Source: Mesostigma viride (Eukaryota; Streptophyta; Mesostigmatophyceae; Mesostigmatales; Mesostigmataceae). From it: 64,000 nt of DNA. A program made the position numbers and the translations under genes. Each line of letters begins with the position of its first letter. Position 1 is the first letter of the stretch. The DNA is taken from NCBI GenBank assembly GCA_009746045.1, contig RPFO01000299.1, positions 434,001 through 498,000 of the forward strand, read 5' to 3'. This document shows positions 19,846-31,124 of the stretch, piece after piece. The notes beneath the pieces were generated by a model, which was not told the origin of the DNA, did not search any database, and was given only the letters and a program-made list of their open reading frames with translations.

Positions 19846-20275
19846 CGATAGGGAGGCGGGTGGCACTTGCTCATTGATGTTTCTGTGGCTCGCCCCTTGG
19901 CTCTTAGCCATGTGGTTGGTGCATCCCAGGCGGCGGGCTACACTGCGGATCGGGCTCAGTGAGCGGGCTAAGCTCACGGCCTATGGGGACGTCGGGCACC
20001 ACTGTGTGGTGCTCTTTGTCCTGCATGGAGGAGTTCGGGGCCATGGGCACCCTGACCGCCGCCCGGCCGGCTTCTTTAAGGAGTGCTGCCGGCTTCAGGA
20101 GGACCGCCTGGACCTGGAGGGCCAGCGCGGGCCCCTTGGTCAGCGCGGACCTGGACATCGTATTGTAATTGGCGCCAACGCCTTTCGGTAGCTCTTACCC
20201 GGGCTATGGCTGGTATCTTGCTCCGCCGCACGCGGGCTGACTTTGCGGCGCAGCACGCTTATTAGGCTGTTTTAC
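19846..20275 (+). pseudogene. Family D endonuclease fragment, degenerate (D3)
   Basis: Collinear with the endonuclease end of D2 (about 18670-19060) but full of small insertions that break the frame, e.g. TGCAT in TTTGTCCTGCATGGAGG at about 20018. It ends with the D-type 3' UTR, which is cut off at 20390 by a TTAA-bounded element. Confidence 0.75.
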
Positions 20276-20394
20276 TTCATTCCGCGGTGTGGATCGAGTG
20301 TGCCATGCCGGCTGTAGTTATTTTGTCGATCGTGGTATCTCTGGTAAGCGTTGGCATTGTTTATTTCTCATTGGGTGCCGTCACTCTGATTTAA

Positions 20395-22309
20395 GGGGAC
20401 TCGCACGTCCAAAAGCCTGAAAAACAGACTTTAGTGAGTATCAGTTCCAATGCACATGGGAACCATCTAGTGATGATTGGGTACCATAAATATGATGTTT
20501 GGACATTCATACCACCACTTGTTGGGGGTACTACCCCCAACCACGCACCGGTGGCGAGCTAAAAATAGAAAAAGACGCTATTTATGAGATATTTTGCCCA
20601 AGACAAACCACTTGTCTAAATGACCTGCCCATACATACCTGCAAAGTTCCCCCACTTTTTTAAAAGCTGGGCTATTTACATGGCCAAAATGGTCACATTT
20701 GTTTCAGTTATTAATTTTCCCGCAAAATGGGTACTTTTTTGAGCAAAAAAAAATAAATCAAATCATTAACACATCAGATTGGGTCATCCATACATGCGAT
20801 ATTCCACTGAGTGGGGGGAAACACAACCCCTTGAAGTTTGAGCTCATTCTGACAAGCGTAGCTCAAGTTATTGATTTTCCTGTGATGCCACCTGGGTAGA
20901 CGCTAAAAGAGAATTGAGCTAGTGCTGAGCCAAAATGACATCTGTTTTGCTACCCTAGACACCCCACAACATGCCCACTTTGATCACGGAGTGTGAGGAG
21001 GATGTCCGGAGCGTCATACGCCCCACCCCTCCATCGGCACAGCCAGCCTTGTGAGTCTACCCTTAACAACAAGGCTGGTAGGACGACACGCCTGAGCAGC
21101 ATATGTAATCGGCCTATCTCAGGCTAATAATGTGTGATTTTGTGCCAACAACCAAGTTGTTTCACCCAACAACACAATAAAAACCCTCTTCCAAAATGCC
21201 CAACAAGCCGGCCACGTGGAGGACCACACACGCAGTATATAAAGAGAAAATAAGCTGACTTTTTATCCAGCCAACCTGTGGCTAGCTGCTCTGGTTAGCA
21301 TGACAAAGGCTATCATTTACTCAGTGGGAAAGGTGAAGAGACCATTGCATGGAACAACCTACCTGACGCATGTGCCACCAAAGCATTGTGTCCCGCAAAA
21401 TGCACACTGCCTCCTTTCTAACAAGCACGAGCCACTTTCTTTAGGAGACAGGTGCCAGCTCGTCAGTGTCTGGGGAAAATGATGCCGCTGCTTAGGAAGA
21501 CCGCGTGAATTTCCTCGAACACAACTGTCTATAAAGCAAAAGAAATTTCAGAGAAGCATGGAAATAAAAGCATTACACCTTCCCGACAGGTTGCGGGCCA
21601 CGCGCTGCAGAAAGCCAGCTATGTCACAGACGAACTTGCTAAAAGACATCCAGGAATCCAGCGATGCAGCGCCAGGACCCGCAACTTCCTGGCTGCATCT
21701 GGCCGGAAAGAAGGCAAAAAGCTTACGCTCAACGAGCTAAGAAAGCAGGAAAACGCTAGAGTAAGACGTTTAATATAAGAACGTACCATAACGGGCATTT
21801 ATTCGTGCCCAGGCGCACAAGAAAGGCCACCCTTTCATGGAGAGGTTGGGCACGCATCGCGCAGGCCTAATGTTATCTTACCGCAAAATGACGGGAAAGG
21901 TAAAGATAGCAGCGGGAATTTTTACGGCTTTAGAAACATCATTAAACTAGCTTTCCTTACGACCATCAAAACTGGCAACAATCGACAATCACACCGGCAG
22001 GCATCCATTATACTCTATTCATCCCGACAGAAATTCAGGCCGGACCCCCCCTTCCGATGGCAAAGAAAAAAAGCCCGCGACATTATAGATCGCAACCATC
22101 CTACCATAAATTAGAATCAGTAACTAATTTTCTCCAACAATCGAGCATTTTTTCTGCTTTCCGCGTGCCAGATTTGTCACGTTTCGTCTAAATGCAGTCG
22201 CCATGGCCACCTCCGCAAGGGGTGCGCGCACCGTGCACCCACTTTTCACGGTACGGAGGGTACCGCGGAATTTTTTTGGCGCGGAAAATATTCGCCGCGC
22301 CGAGTCCCC
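20395..22309. mobile_element. TTAA-bounded DNA element candidate with GGGGACTCG inverted termini
   Basis: A 1915 bp block flanked by TTAA on both sides (20391-20394 and 22310-22313). It begins GGGGACTCG and ends CGAGTCCCC, a perfect 9 bp inverted repeat. It interrupts a family D 3' UTR on the left and abuts the AT-rich tail of a family C copy on the right. The TTAA duplication suggests a piggyBac-type mechanism, although piggyBac ends usually start CCC. No transposase is recognisable: only short frames of about 60 codons are present, so it would be non-autonomous. Confidence 0.55.
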
Positions 22310-22313
22310 TTAA

Positions 22314-22540
22314 AATTAAATTATAACAGTGCCTCCGTTGGGAGATCACTATTCTTTGATGGATGGTGTCCAGAGTGGAGAGAGCCGCGTAATCTAACTA
22401 ACCTAACGCACATCTATCTAGTCTAGAAAATTCCTAACTACCCTACTCATCAAAACGCCTCCTCCTCTTGGGGGGAGGTGGCTTGCCCACAGGGTCGGGC
22501 GTGTGAGCCTTGACAATCTTCTGCCACCGCGTTTTGTTCG
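22314..22540 (-). mobile_element. Family C LINE 3' end fragment (C3)
   Basis: Minus-strand copy of the family C 3' end: AATTAAATTATAAC tail, GCCTCCGTTGGGAG stem-loop, then the 3' UTR and the codons for the basic C-terminus, matching 12036-12235 and 13838-14050. Truncated at 22540. Confidence 0.8.
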
Positions 22541-22770
22541 TCACTCTGATGTAAGTAATTATTATTTTATATTTGATGTGGAACCTTAGCGTTGGCTTTG
22601 TTCATGTTTGATTGGGTGTTTTCACTCTGATGTAAGTTATTATAATTTTTAATACATATTCGATCCCTAGGCTGGGGATGCTGGGGTGGCAACCTGGGCG
22701 CCTCACACGCCTGCCAGGGCTTGTGGTCGACGTGGATGACCGCCCCCCTCCAGTATACCGGCAGAGCTAG
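22541..22770. mobile_element. Mixed fragments: family D 3' ends and family B ORF1 end
   Basis: Two partial family D termini on the plus strand (22541-22575 and 22606-22660, both with CACTCTGATGTAAGT), followed at 22665-22770 by the end of a family B ORF1 on the minus strand, as at 35020-35110. Confidence 0.6.
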
Positions 22771-23099
22771 TCAGGCATTGGTAGACCCGGAAAATGCGCC
22801 ATGAGCTAGATGCATGGCATTTCAATGCGCCGCACAGGGGCTACTGAGTACTGAAGAATAATACAACACGCATGGGTACGTCCCCATAGATTAATATATG
22901 GCGATGGAGTCTCGATTAGGGGGGTAGTGCATTGGCCATATGGCCCAGAAACCCACTTGGTAAAATCTGCAAGAATCGGTATGACTCAAGACAATCAGCA
23001 AAATACAAACCATTCCAACAACATCTTAACAGCTGCGCCCGTGTACACGGATCCCGCCATTGGCCGCCAGAAGGTGCCACCACGCTTATCAAGGAGACA
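22771..23099. other. Spacer with no recognised feature
   Basis: No gene or shared repeat recognised. It lies downstream of the oxidoreductase gene on the other strand. Confidence 0.5.
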
Positions 23100-23143
23100 A
23101 CCAGCGCAGGCCAGAAACCGGGAGAATCCGGACCATGGTAGCT
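23100..23143 (+). repeat. Repeat R, short copy 2
   Basis: First 44 bases of repeat R (CAAGGAGACAACCAGCGCAGG onward to CCATGGTAGCT), then unrelated sequence. Confidence 0.75.
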
Positions 23144-23368
23144 TATATCCCAAGGACGTGTCACCAAGCTTAACGCCAGGCACTGCATCTCCCTCTGGCA
23201 TTGCATGGCGGGCATCTTCAAGCTGCAATATGACAGCAGCACCATTGGGCCTCTCGCATTGGGGCCTCTCCCCTCTTGATCACATCCGCCGTCCCGTGCA
23301 CTCTCCGCCGGGCAACCACACACATGCATGCACCTCAGAGGATCACCTCCCCCACCTTTAGTAGTTAT

Positions 23369-24775
23369 TTACGGCACAATGTTGCGGTTGTTTTTGAACA
23401 GGTTCTTGGGGTCGTACTTGGCCTTGACCTCCTTGAGCTTGGCCAGGTTCTGCCCGAAAATGGAGAACCCGTCGTCCTCGCCGATCGCGTTGTAGTTGCC
23501 CACGCGCCAGCGCACGATCTTCTCGTGTGTCTCCTTGGTCCACTTGACACACGCGTCGCGGTCCGACAGCTTGACCCAGTTGCCGAGCACTATCACCCAG
23601 AACTTAGCACTGCGGTGTCCGAACGCGGCATCCGAGTCGGGGATCTCGGCAGCCTTGCCGCCCAGGTGCACGATGAGCGCCGCACAGTCCTTGGTGGGCG
23701 CTTTGCGAGAGGCCTGCCACAGGACGTCGATCATCTCGTCGGGGACCTGGTCCACCAGCAAGCCACGCTCGTAGTAGAAGCCCTGCCCCTGGCCCTTGCC
23801 GTCCGGTCCCAGGGCCAGCCGCTGGGCACCCAGGTGGTACGACATCGGCTTCAGCTGGTTGATGACCGTCTTGGCGACCTTGGAGACCTTCTTGGCTTCC
23901 GCCTTGCCGGCCTCCAGGCTGCCCGCGTGGCAGTAGATGGCGAGGAAGGGACCCTTGCCCAGAAGCACGGCCATGCCGCCCTGTTCGTTAGGCATTGTCT
24001 TCCAGTAGTCACGGTGCGCCTTGAACGCCTTCACGGGCGCCTTGAAGAGGAAGCCGAGGGGCACGGGCGGGTAGACAAGTGGGCCGGCTACGACCTTGCC
24101 GTTGGTGCCCACGGGCAGCAGGCGGAACTTGAACTGCGTGACGATGCCGAAATTGCCTTGACCCCCCCGAAGAGCCCAGAAAAGGTCGGGGTCGCTCTCT
24201 TTGCTGACTTCGACCACTTCCCCAGATGCCAGCACCACCCGCATTGAGATAATCATGTCGATGGTCATCCCAAAAGCACGCGAGAGAAGTCCGAAACCGC
24301 CACCCAGGGTCAACCCTCCCACGCCTGTGGTTGGGTTATGGCCTGCTGTCACCGCAAGGCCGTGGGGTTCGCATGCTTTGTCCAAGGCACCGAGTAAAGC
24401 TCCTCCTTCTACGAGTGCAGTTTTCGCGGCAGCGTCCACCGTGCATTTGTTTAGCCGACCTAGGTCAAGCATTAAGGAGTTGGAAATAGAACTATACATG
24501 CTGTGCCTGCCACAGACGACACAAAGATTCAGGTTATTCTCGGACGCCAACTTGACAACAGTAGCCACTTCCTTTTCACTGCCAACGCGGACGATCGCCG
24601 ATGGAGTTCCTGCGAAGTCCAGGTTCCAGGGTCGACGCTGTGTATCGTAAGCGGCATCTCCTGGCAAGATTACCTCGCCACCGTCGGTAAGGCAAGCTTT
24701 CAGCTCGTCGATTGAAACCCCAAGAGCAGCTACAGACTTGGCGTCGAAAGGTAGCTCGACGAGTTTTTGAACCAT
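23369..24775 (-). CDS. FAD-binding PCMH-type oxidoreductase (berberine bridge enzyme-like)
   Basis: A 468-residue intronless protein, read from an ATG at 24775 to a TAA at 23369-23371. The N-terminal FAD domain shows GRHSMYSSISN near residue 88, where the His is the likely covalent FAD anchor, and HNPTTGVGGLTLGGGFGLL near 145, the FAD-phosphate loop. In bicovalent berberine bridge enzymes a Cys precedes the PTxGVGG part; here that position is Asn, so single covalent or non-covalent flavin is expected. DPDLFWALRGGQGNFGIVT follows near 192. The C-terminus KYDPKNLFKNNRNI is the family's BBE motif. Length is typical (450-500). Such enzymes oxidise alcohols, sugars or alkaloid-like substrates with O2; the substrate cannot be told. 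No signal peptide is evident. It is the only intact host-like gene in a transposon-rich region, and the lack of introns contrasts with the two genes to the right. Confidence 0.9.
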   Translation of the reverse strand: MVQKLVELPFDAKSVAALGVSIDELKACLTDGGEVILPGDAAYDTQRRPWNLDFAGTPSAIVRVGSEKEVATVVKLASENNLNLCVVCGRHSMYSSISNSLMLDLGRLNKCTVDAAAKTALVEGGALLGALDKACEPHGLAVTAGHNPTTGVGGLTLGGGFGLLSRAFGMTIDMIISMRVVLASGEVVEVSKESDPDLFWALRGGQGNFGIVTQFKFRLLPVGTNGKVVAGPLVYPPVPLGFLFKAPVKAFKAHRDYWKTMPNEQGGMAVLLGKGPFLAIYCHAGSLEAGKAEAKKVSKVAKTVINQLKPMSYHLGAQRLALGPDGKGQGQGFYYERGLLVDQVPDEMIDVLWQASRKAPTKDCAALIVHLGGKAAEIPDSDAAFGHRSAKFWVIVLGNWVKLSDRDACVKWTKETHEKIVRWRVGNYNAIGEDDGFSIFGQNLAKLKEVKAKYDPKNLFKNNRNIVP

Positions 24776-25173
24776 GTTTGTCGTCGCAAAGGAACGGCAA
24801 GATGTAATAGGATATTTCGACAGGCTTCACTCAACAGGAATGGCGTCGATCGAGGTTCTGTAGCGCACGTTCGGAGCTTGGCTTCGCGCATCGTCATGCC
24901 CACCCGGACCGTTTATCTTAAGACCTGTTTGACTTTCAGATGGAAGCGCAAAAAATCTGGGTTTTGGCAGTGTCAGATCAGCTGGGGGCCGGGTGCCAGC
25001 TCAGTATTGAAGTTGGGGTTGACCTGTTATATACGGATTGTCCAAATACAATATCCCATCATACGCCACGTGGCAGGATCCTGTGTTTTCCGATGGTCCG
25101 CAGATCAGGCCAGCAAAGCCAGGACTGGGGACTCGTGCCTGGTCCAACTGGAACAAACGTGCTTTCTCGATTA
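24776..25173. other. Upstream region of the oxidoreductase gene
   Basis: Non-coding, presumably includes the promoter. I see no clear TATA box or repeat shared with the rest of the window. Confidence 0.4.
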
Positions 25174-25445
25174 TCGAGACAACCACCGCAGGCCAGAAAT
25201 CGGGAAAATCCGGACCATGGTAGCTCGAGTCTGCCGATATCTTTGCCGCGTTTTGTAGTCGCTCAGAATGATGAATATGAATGGAGATGGAAATGTGTAT
25301 CCTTGTGCATTGAAATTAGGGCTGGCTTACGCGTAGAGCGACTAGATGGCCTCGACGGTGGGGCCGGAAACAGCTTGCTTGATCAGGGCGTGTGTTTCGA
25401 GCCTAACTGGCCGGGAGTGTCTACTGTAGTGGTGAGCACCATTGC
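25174..25445 (+). repeat. Repeat R, copy 3 (partial)
   Basis: Aligns with R copy 1 from GAGACAACCACCGCAGGCC to GGTGAGCACCATTG, with several substitutions. It has a small insertion (CTACTGTAGTGG against CTAGTGG) and lacks the last ~70 bases. Confidence 0.8.
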
Positions 25446-25631
25446 TGCATGCATTTACATTCCCGCCTTGGGGTCATGATCACACCGATTTGTCATCCTG
25501 TGCATGAGGTACGTCCTAACTGCCCACGCTGCATCGCGTTTCCACGCATCTTCAAGGAGAAAATGTCGCACGTTGGCACGCCGTTATCTTCTCCCGTGAC
25601 ACCCAACACCATTCGGGAGGAAATGTGGTGT

Positions 25632-26876
25632 TCAAACTATGCTCCAGGGGACCACTAGGTCGGCCAGCAACTGATCTGTATAGTTCATGGCAGGTCTTAG
25701 CCAATCCACCGCCCTCGCCTCCAAGCCCAGACCGTCAGGTCTGAATGTGCTCTGCGGGCTCTCGATGCGGGTGGTATCATCCGCATAAATCAGGTAGGAC
25801 AGGCGATAAAACAAGGGCCATTGCCGCCTGTACGCGCTACGGTCGTGGTTAAGGATGTTTAAGCCAGGCTCAAACCCCTTAAGAGCGGCAAAGCGCGTAC
25901 GTGCCAGCTAGCTAGCTGGCGCATGATGTGATCCTCGATCGACAATCATGAACACATATGGTTGTCTCCTAAACCATATTCCCCTTCTCAGGGATATGTG
26001 TTACATATACTCCCCACGGAGATATGTTGTAATTTAATTTTTTTTTTTTTTATATGGTTGTCTCCTTGCCAAGTGAGATATGGGGACGTACAGGGACAAC
26101 CTTGCCACACTCCCTTGTAATGGGGGCAATGGTGGGGTGAGTGGTGCCTTCCGCAGTCCGCACTAGTAACCGTGGGCTGTGAACCCTCTAGAGCCGGCGA
26201 ATGGCAGCAACTGAATAAATGGTAGCGGCACGCGGTCCAGAGCGAGCTGATGCCTGACCCAAAGAGCCTAGCTCCTTGGGACCGTGTCTAAAGCCTTGGC
26301 GGCTGTAGTCGACAAACATTAAGACCAGCGGGAAACTGTCAGGACAAATGCACGTCGCACCTCCTCCACCAGCCGGTGCGCGACAAAGACACCCATGATC
26401 CAGTACAGTTACGGCCGCTACGGAAACCCATCCGTGAGACTCACCCAGGTGAGGGCCGGTCCAGCGCGGTGCGGAGCCTGCACATGCAGCATCATGCGCA
26501 TGAACACCCTCAACGCGGCGAGCTCTGGAGGCAGACACCCCGATAGGTACCGGGGTCAGCATGCAGCAGAACCAGATTCTTGTACATGGCATGACTTGGA
26601 TTAATTAATAAATTGACTTGGATGACCGCTTGCTGCACTCAGCATGCAGGTGGGGTCTCATCAGAGAGCAGAACACGGGTGCAGAAGTAACGCCAGCAGA
26701 AGCTCCTGCATGCACCGCCAGGTCGCCGGGGTCTTGAGCAGGTTGCTCGGCCGAAAGGTGGCCGGTAGGAACCGACCACCGCATCGCACGTACCGCAAGA
26801 GTAAGGGCGCCGTCCAATTCCTCCAAATTAATGAAGGGGTGGACGACGTCGTTGGGGGCAAGGCAGCCCTCCTTTG
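25632..26876 (-). pseudogene. Family C reverse transcriptase fragments (C4)
   Basis: Minus-strand remains collinear with C1: LIYADDTTRIES near 25785, the GHVRA-type region near 25900, the finger region near 26480-26560, and the segment before it near 26700-26870. Compared with 13140-13840 it carries many short insertions, e.g. AGCTAGCTAGCT near 25906 and CACATG near 26482. It is interrupted by a small 3'-end insertion at 25971-26051. Confidence 0.75.
25971..26051 (+). mobile_element. 81 bp minimal LINE 3'-end insertion
   Basis: Contains only the end of a B/C-type element: CTCAGGGATATGTGTTACAT, the stem-loop ACTCCCCACGGAG and a TTTAATT-T(n) tail. It is flanked by a perfect 15 bp target duplication, ATATGGTTGTCTCCT (25956-25970 and 26052-26066). 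Confidence 0.88.
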
Positions 26877-26941
26877 AAGGCGGGCCAGACCGTTAGTGTA
26901 TCCCGGTACGGCGATCTAGTACCGGCTACGCCCCCTTCTCA

Positions 26942-27065
26942 AGAAGGTTCCAGCCGTGTTCAGCCCGTCTCACGTTTCGAGACTGAACAAGTCTCGAGTG
27001 GACACGTGTGTAGTACTCCTACACACACAGATCTCGAATGATTTATCTAGTACCAAATCCGACAT
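26942..27065 (+). mobile_element. SINE-like element, 5' part, copy 3
   Basis: Matches 11487-11610 (GCCGTGTTCAGCCCGTCTCA to TTATCTAGTACCAAATCCGA) and then breaks off before the polymerase III boxes. Confidence 0.7.
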
Positions 27066-27195
27066 GCAGTCTAGAGTCGCTGGGGCCGCGGTGGTCGCTG
27101 GGGTCGCGTGCCAGCCTGGCTTGTGGCCGACGTAGCTTGATCTGGGATATATGTGCTACATTTACTCCCAACGGAGTAATGTTCCGAATTTTTAA
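27066..27195. mobile_element. Family B fragments with stem-loop terminus
   Basis: 27073-27137 is the end of a family B ORF1 on the minus strand (compare 14850-14915), with CCTG inserted in GCCAGGGCTTGTGG. 27145-27190 is a plus-strand B-type stem-loop (TACTCCCAACGGAGTAATG) without the usual TTAA tail. Confidence 0.6.
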
Positions 27196-27590
27196 TGGAT
27201 GGATGCAAACAGTCCTACCGGTCTAATCTATCTATACAACATCTATCTACAACATCAAAAGCCAACTAGTCTAAGCTCTCTACCCTAGGGGTCGACCTGT
27301 CTGGCGTGCTTCCCGTATTCTGATCCCGTATGTTTGCACACGCGGGCGCTTCCCCACGGGAGGGGGTTCGTTGTCCTCTATGACCTGGGCCCATAGCTTG
27401 GCATTGTCCATCATCTTGTTCCAATCTCACGGAGAGACCTAGCCCCCCCATGTCCTCGACTAGCTGTTCTTTGAAGGTGCGGGCCTTGCGGCGGCGATCG
27501 AGCATTGCTGGGCCCGGCCCACGTATAAGGAGGTGCCGGCCAGGCTGAGCTGGCCCGCAGCCCCGCGGGGGGACCACGTGGTATCAGGGA
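27196..27590 (-). mobile_element. Family E LINE 3' fragment (E3)
   Basis: Minus-strand match to the end of family E (39340-39710): the CCATCCATC..GCAAACAGTCCTACCGG block near 27197-27225, then the C-terminal coding region with PPVGKRPRV-like codons near 27350 and the GRHLLI-type segment near 27540. The frame is broken. Confidence 0.7.
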
Positions 27591-27604
27591 TATGTACTAC
27601 GTAC

Positions 27605-27640
27605 ATATACTCCCATCTTTGCGGAGTGCCTGATCAGAAT
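27605..27640 (+). mobile_element. SINE-like element, 3' end fragment
   Basis: CTTTGCGGAGTGCCTGATCAG matches the end of SINE copy 1 at 11822-11845. Very short remnant. Confidence 0.5.
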
Positions 27641-27822
27641 ATACTCCCAACGTGTCCGATTGCAGCTCGGTGGCATGCCTCTGGCCACGAGATAGCCACG
27701 GCTGACGGCCGGAGCTCATAACCTTCACGTTTGAGCACCGAATTCCGCTGTGAATATCACAATCACTTTGTCTTTCTAAGACGCACTTGCTGATATAATT
27801 TTCCGAATCTATTACGCAATAT

Positions 27823-29300
27823 ATGACGAGCAAACGCTCCTCGACGCAGCGCAGCCTGGCGGCTGCGCTCGGCCATGAAAATACGTCTGCAGCTCCGGCT
27901 GCAGCTTCGCCATCAGGTCCGGACTTCAGGCGCAGTGGTGACACTAGTCACGCACTGGAGTTGGTGGTCGCCCAGATACCTCCCGGGCTTTCCTCGCCCT
28001 CTGCATCGCCTGACCCTAAGCGCAGTCGCCCAGGCGAACCTGGATGGTCTGAGCGTGATTTTGACGTCGACAGGCTCTTTACCACCCTCGACGTCAACAG
28101 GCCTGGCCTGTTCGACATGCCACCCATCACTTGAGATACTGGAGCTCGTGTTTTACGGGTCACACGCCTCACTGCTGGCCCTGTGCCAGCAACTCCAATT
28201 CAAAACCAACTTTTTCAGCAACGGAGCTGACGGTCGGTTTTCCCACCGCGCATCTGACGTCCCTTCTTCGACCAACCAGGGCGGCTGGTCTCGCCCCCGC
28301 CTTCAGCTCGCAGCTCTCTTTACCATCCTTAAGTGCTCTTCCGAGGACCTCCTGCACCCCGCTCCCATTACCGAATCCACCTTCCTCCTCCACCTCCACG
28401 ACGCCCTCTCACAGCACGTGACGCCACTTGCTGCAGATGTGGCAGCTGTGGGTTGCACGCTGGCTGCTGAGCTCCCCACCACCCCCAGTGACCGCCACCG
28501 CCAACCTCCTCGCCTCCACCCCCCTCCCCCCCTCCCGGCCTCCACCGACTCCATCACTGCCCAGCTCCGTGACATCGACCAGCACCTTAAGGACAATGCC
28601 ATCGCCATCGAGGTCCTGCAAAACACCGCGCAGGCCTCACCGCCCAGGCGGTGAAGGACATTGCCGCCAAGCCAGCCCCGGCCTGCTGGGCTGGCCGGTG
28701 ATGCTCCTCCCATGCATCACGACCTGGGCGGACATGCTTAAGCAGCACACCACCTCCACCACCTCCGCCGTCGCAGCCCAGGCTGCTCCAGCGGCAGACG
28801 CTTGACCTCCGCGAGGAGGCCGAGCTCGCCAAGTGCAGCCTCAACGTCATCGATCGTCAAGAACTTCGCCATGGAAGAAGGTGAGAATTCCGCTCGAGAA
28901 GCTTAGTACGCGTGCGTTTGAGAGAGAAATCCTTGGTCGCATGGGCCTTATTGATGGTGAGATCGAGCTGGTCGCCCACCGGCCGCCTAATTCCCCGCGC
29001 GCGGGGTAAGGCAGGGGCACCCCCGCTCCTTCTCACCTTTAAGAACCCGGCAGACAAGATTTCGTTTCTCAGACGCCGCAAGCGGCTCGAGAAGACTCAC
29101 TTCACCCTTGACGGCGACTTGACCCTGGCGCAGCAACAACGGCGACGGGAGCTATGGCCGACCTACCTATAGCTCCAGCTCCGGCAGACCAAGGCGGGGC
29201 AGCCGGTGTACTGGAAGGGGGCGGCCATCTACGTCGGCCACAAGCGGCCTGGCATGCGACCCCCGCGGCCCCAGCGACTCCAGACGCGCCCCAGCTTAGG
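27823..29300 (+). pseudogene. L1 ORF1p-like protein gene, broken (B3)
   Basis: Starts at an ATG at 27823 (MTSKRSSTQRSLAAALG), homologous to the start of B2. A second frame (27875-28654) covers the long helical/Pro-rich middle. The RRM-like part with AHRPPNSPRA and KISFLRRRKRLEKTHFTL lies near 28975-29110. At least four short insertions (near 28694, 28714, 28778 and 28852) break the frame. Confidence 0.8.
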
Positions 29301-29619
29301 GGAATATTACAGCAGTAGTAGTGTAGAATAGATAATAGACCGTGGTGGCCATGTACATGTACGCCTACTACAGGCACCATACCAGCTGATTCACCAGCAT
29401 TGTTTAGCCATGTACATATGTGCCTATGATGTGCCACACTCTGGACAGATGATGCCAACTAGCTAAATATTTTGTTACGCTGTGCCCATGCAGAGATCGA
29501 GCTAGCTCAGTGCTCTCTGCTGAGATGCCACGCTCTAGCTTTTTTATAGCTACGATGATCTTCCCCCCCGTGACAGGCTCCCCCTTATAGCTGGGCTTAG
29601 CTTGCATGATAGATCATGG

Positions 29620-30699
29620 GGAAGGGGGGGGCGGCTATCGACTACCGCGACACGTCCTGGCTCTACACTTATGAAGAACCCCGCCAACGCCTGTTTATCT
29701 TGACCAGCCACTACCAGCGCAGCCTCGGCGACCTCAACAGAGCGCTCAGCGCCCCCGCCCCCGCACAGCCGGCAGCCCCATCGTCTCCCTCCCTCAGCAA
29801 GGATGACATCCGCGCAGTGCTGGAGGAGCACGTGACCTGGCCGCTGGCCGAGAAGCTGACATCGCTGAACACCACGCTCAACACGGTCGAGGCCCGGGTC
29901 TCCAATGTGGAAACCCGGGTCGTCCACAAGCTACAACCCCAGTTCACGGCGCTACACACCGCGACGCAGGCTTCGGAAACGCATGCTGCACTTGTCTCTC
30001 GCCTTAACCAGGTGGAGGGCAAGTGTGGCGTGCTCATGAAGAAGCTTGAGGCCATCACCGCCCACACCGAGGCCCTGGCCACACAGGTCCCCAAGATAGC
30101 GGAGCAGACGGCCACCATTGCATCCCAGCCACCCCGGCAGGATGCTGGTGACCTCCCGCCGCTCTCCTACGCGGACCTGCTGCGGTCAGCAACCGCCTCC
30201 ACCACCGACGCCATCGCCACGAAGCTCCCGGCAGGAGCTGGAGGACCACCGCCAGGCCCAGCAACGGGAGGTCACCGACCGCGCTCGCCGCGAGTGCCGA
30301 GTGGTGCTACGTCGCTTCCCCCAGAAGCCAGGTGAGACGTCAACCTCTCTTGCTGACGAGCTCAAGAACCAGCTTCTTACCCTCATGGGCCTGGTAGGTG
30401 AGGTAGAACTGCGTGGGTGCCACCGCCTTCCCCACTCACGGGACAAGGCGGCTCCCCCACCAGTCCTACTCACCTTCCCCTCCCCTGAGGATAAGCAGCG
30501 GTTCCTCTCTCGTCGCAAGCGGTTGCACGACCTCACCTGGACGCTGGATGACGACCTCACCCCCGCTCAGCAACAGCAGCGACGCGACCTGTGGCCGGAA
30601 TACCTCCGCCATAAGCAGGACCCCCAGAAGCCCAAGGTGTACTGGAGGGGCGGGGACCTGATGATCAACCACAAGATGTGGACGCCCCCAGCGGGCTAG
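29620..30699 (+). pseudogene. L1 ORF1p-like protein gene (A2), 5'-truncated, one frameshift
   Basis: Two overlapping frames (to 30335, and 30118-30699) give an almost complete family A ORF1. The first part has a conserved YTYEEPRQRLFILTSHYQ segment, a Leu/Thr/Glu-rich helical region with heptad character, and DLPPLSYADLLRSAT. The second part has VVLRRFPQKPGE, the RRM-like region ending AFPxPVLLTF-type then SPEDKQRFLSRRKRLHDL, and the C-terminal QQQQRRDLWPEYLRHKQ and PKVYWRGGDL. A 4 bp CGGC insertion near 30230 causes the frameshift. Function by family: RNA-binding, trimer-forming nucleic-acid chaperone of L1-type retrotransposition. Confidence 0.8.
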
Positions 30700-31124
30700 A
30701 ATAGCAATAGCCCTAGCTTGTAACCATTGGCGTCACTGCCGCTAAGGCAGCCATGCCTAGAACTGATGTTGCCTAGCTGTGCCAACACACCTAGTCACGT
30801 GCCGCCAACGCACGGTACACAACCAGCCATAGCCTTAGCCTAGTCCTAGTACAGCCATGCTACGCCCTGGCTATGTTCAGATTACTTGCCCACGCTCCTT
30901 GCTATGATATGCTCACATGGGTCTTATCGGCACCCACAGTTTGCCGGATCGTTAGCCTGTCCTTTTAGCTAGCCGCGCCCGATTGCAGCTGTGGCATGCC
31001 TTTGGCATGAAGGAGACGGGGGGTCTCTGCCCTTTCTCCTGTAGTGCACACACAGGGATTAAAAGCACTTCGGTGCTCCGTGACTCCCCAACGGGAGCAC
31101 GAGTTTAATTAATTAATTAATTAA
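29620..31124 (+). mobile_element. Family A LINE copy A2 (5'-truncated)
   Basis: Begins inside ORF1, equivalent to about 1452 of copy A1, and ends with the stem-loop (31070-31103: GTGCTCC..GGGAGCAC) and a TTAA tail to 31124. It is flanked by a 10 bp duplication (29610-29619 and 32846-32855), and the right copy is displaced by the TTAA-bounded element in the tail. This is the least damaged family A copy. Confidence 0.88.

Noticed and set aside
23276-24247. 323-codon open frame on the plus strand
   Set aside because: Antisense shadow of the GC-rich FAD oxidoreductase gene, which has full family motifs.
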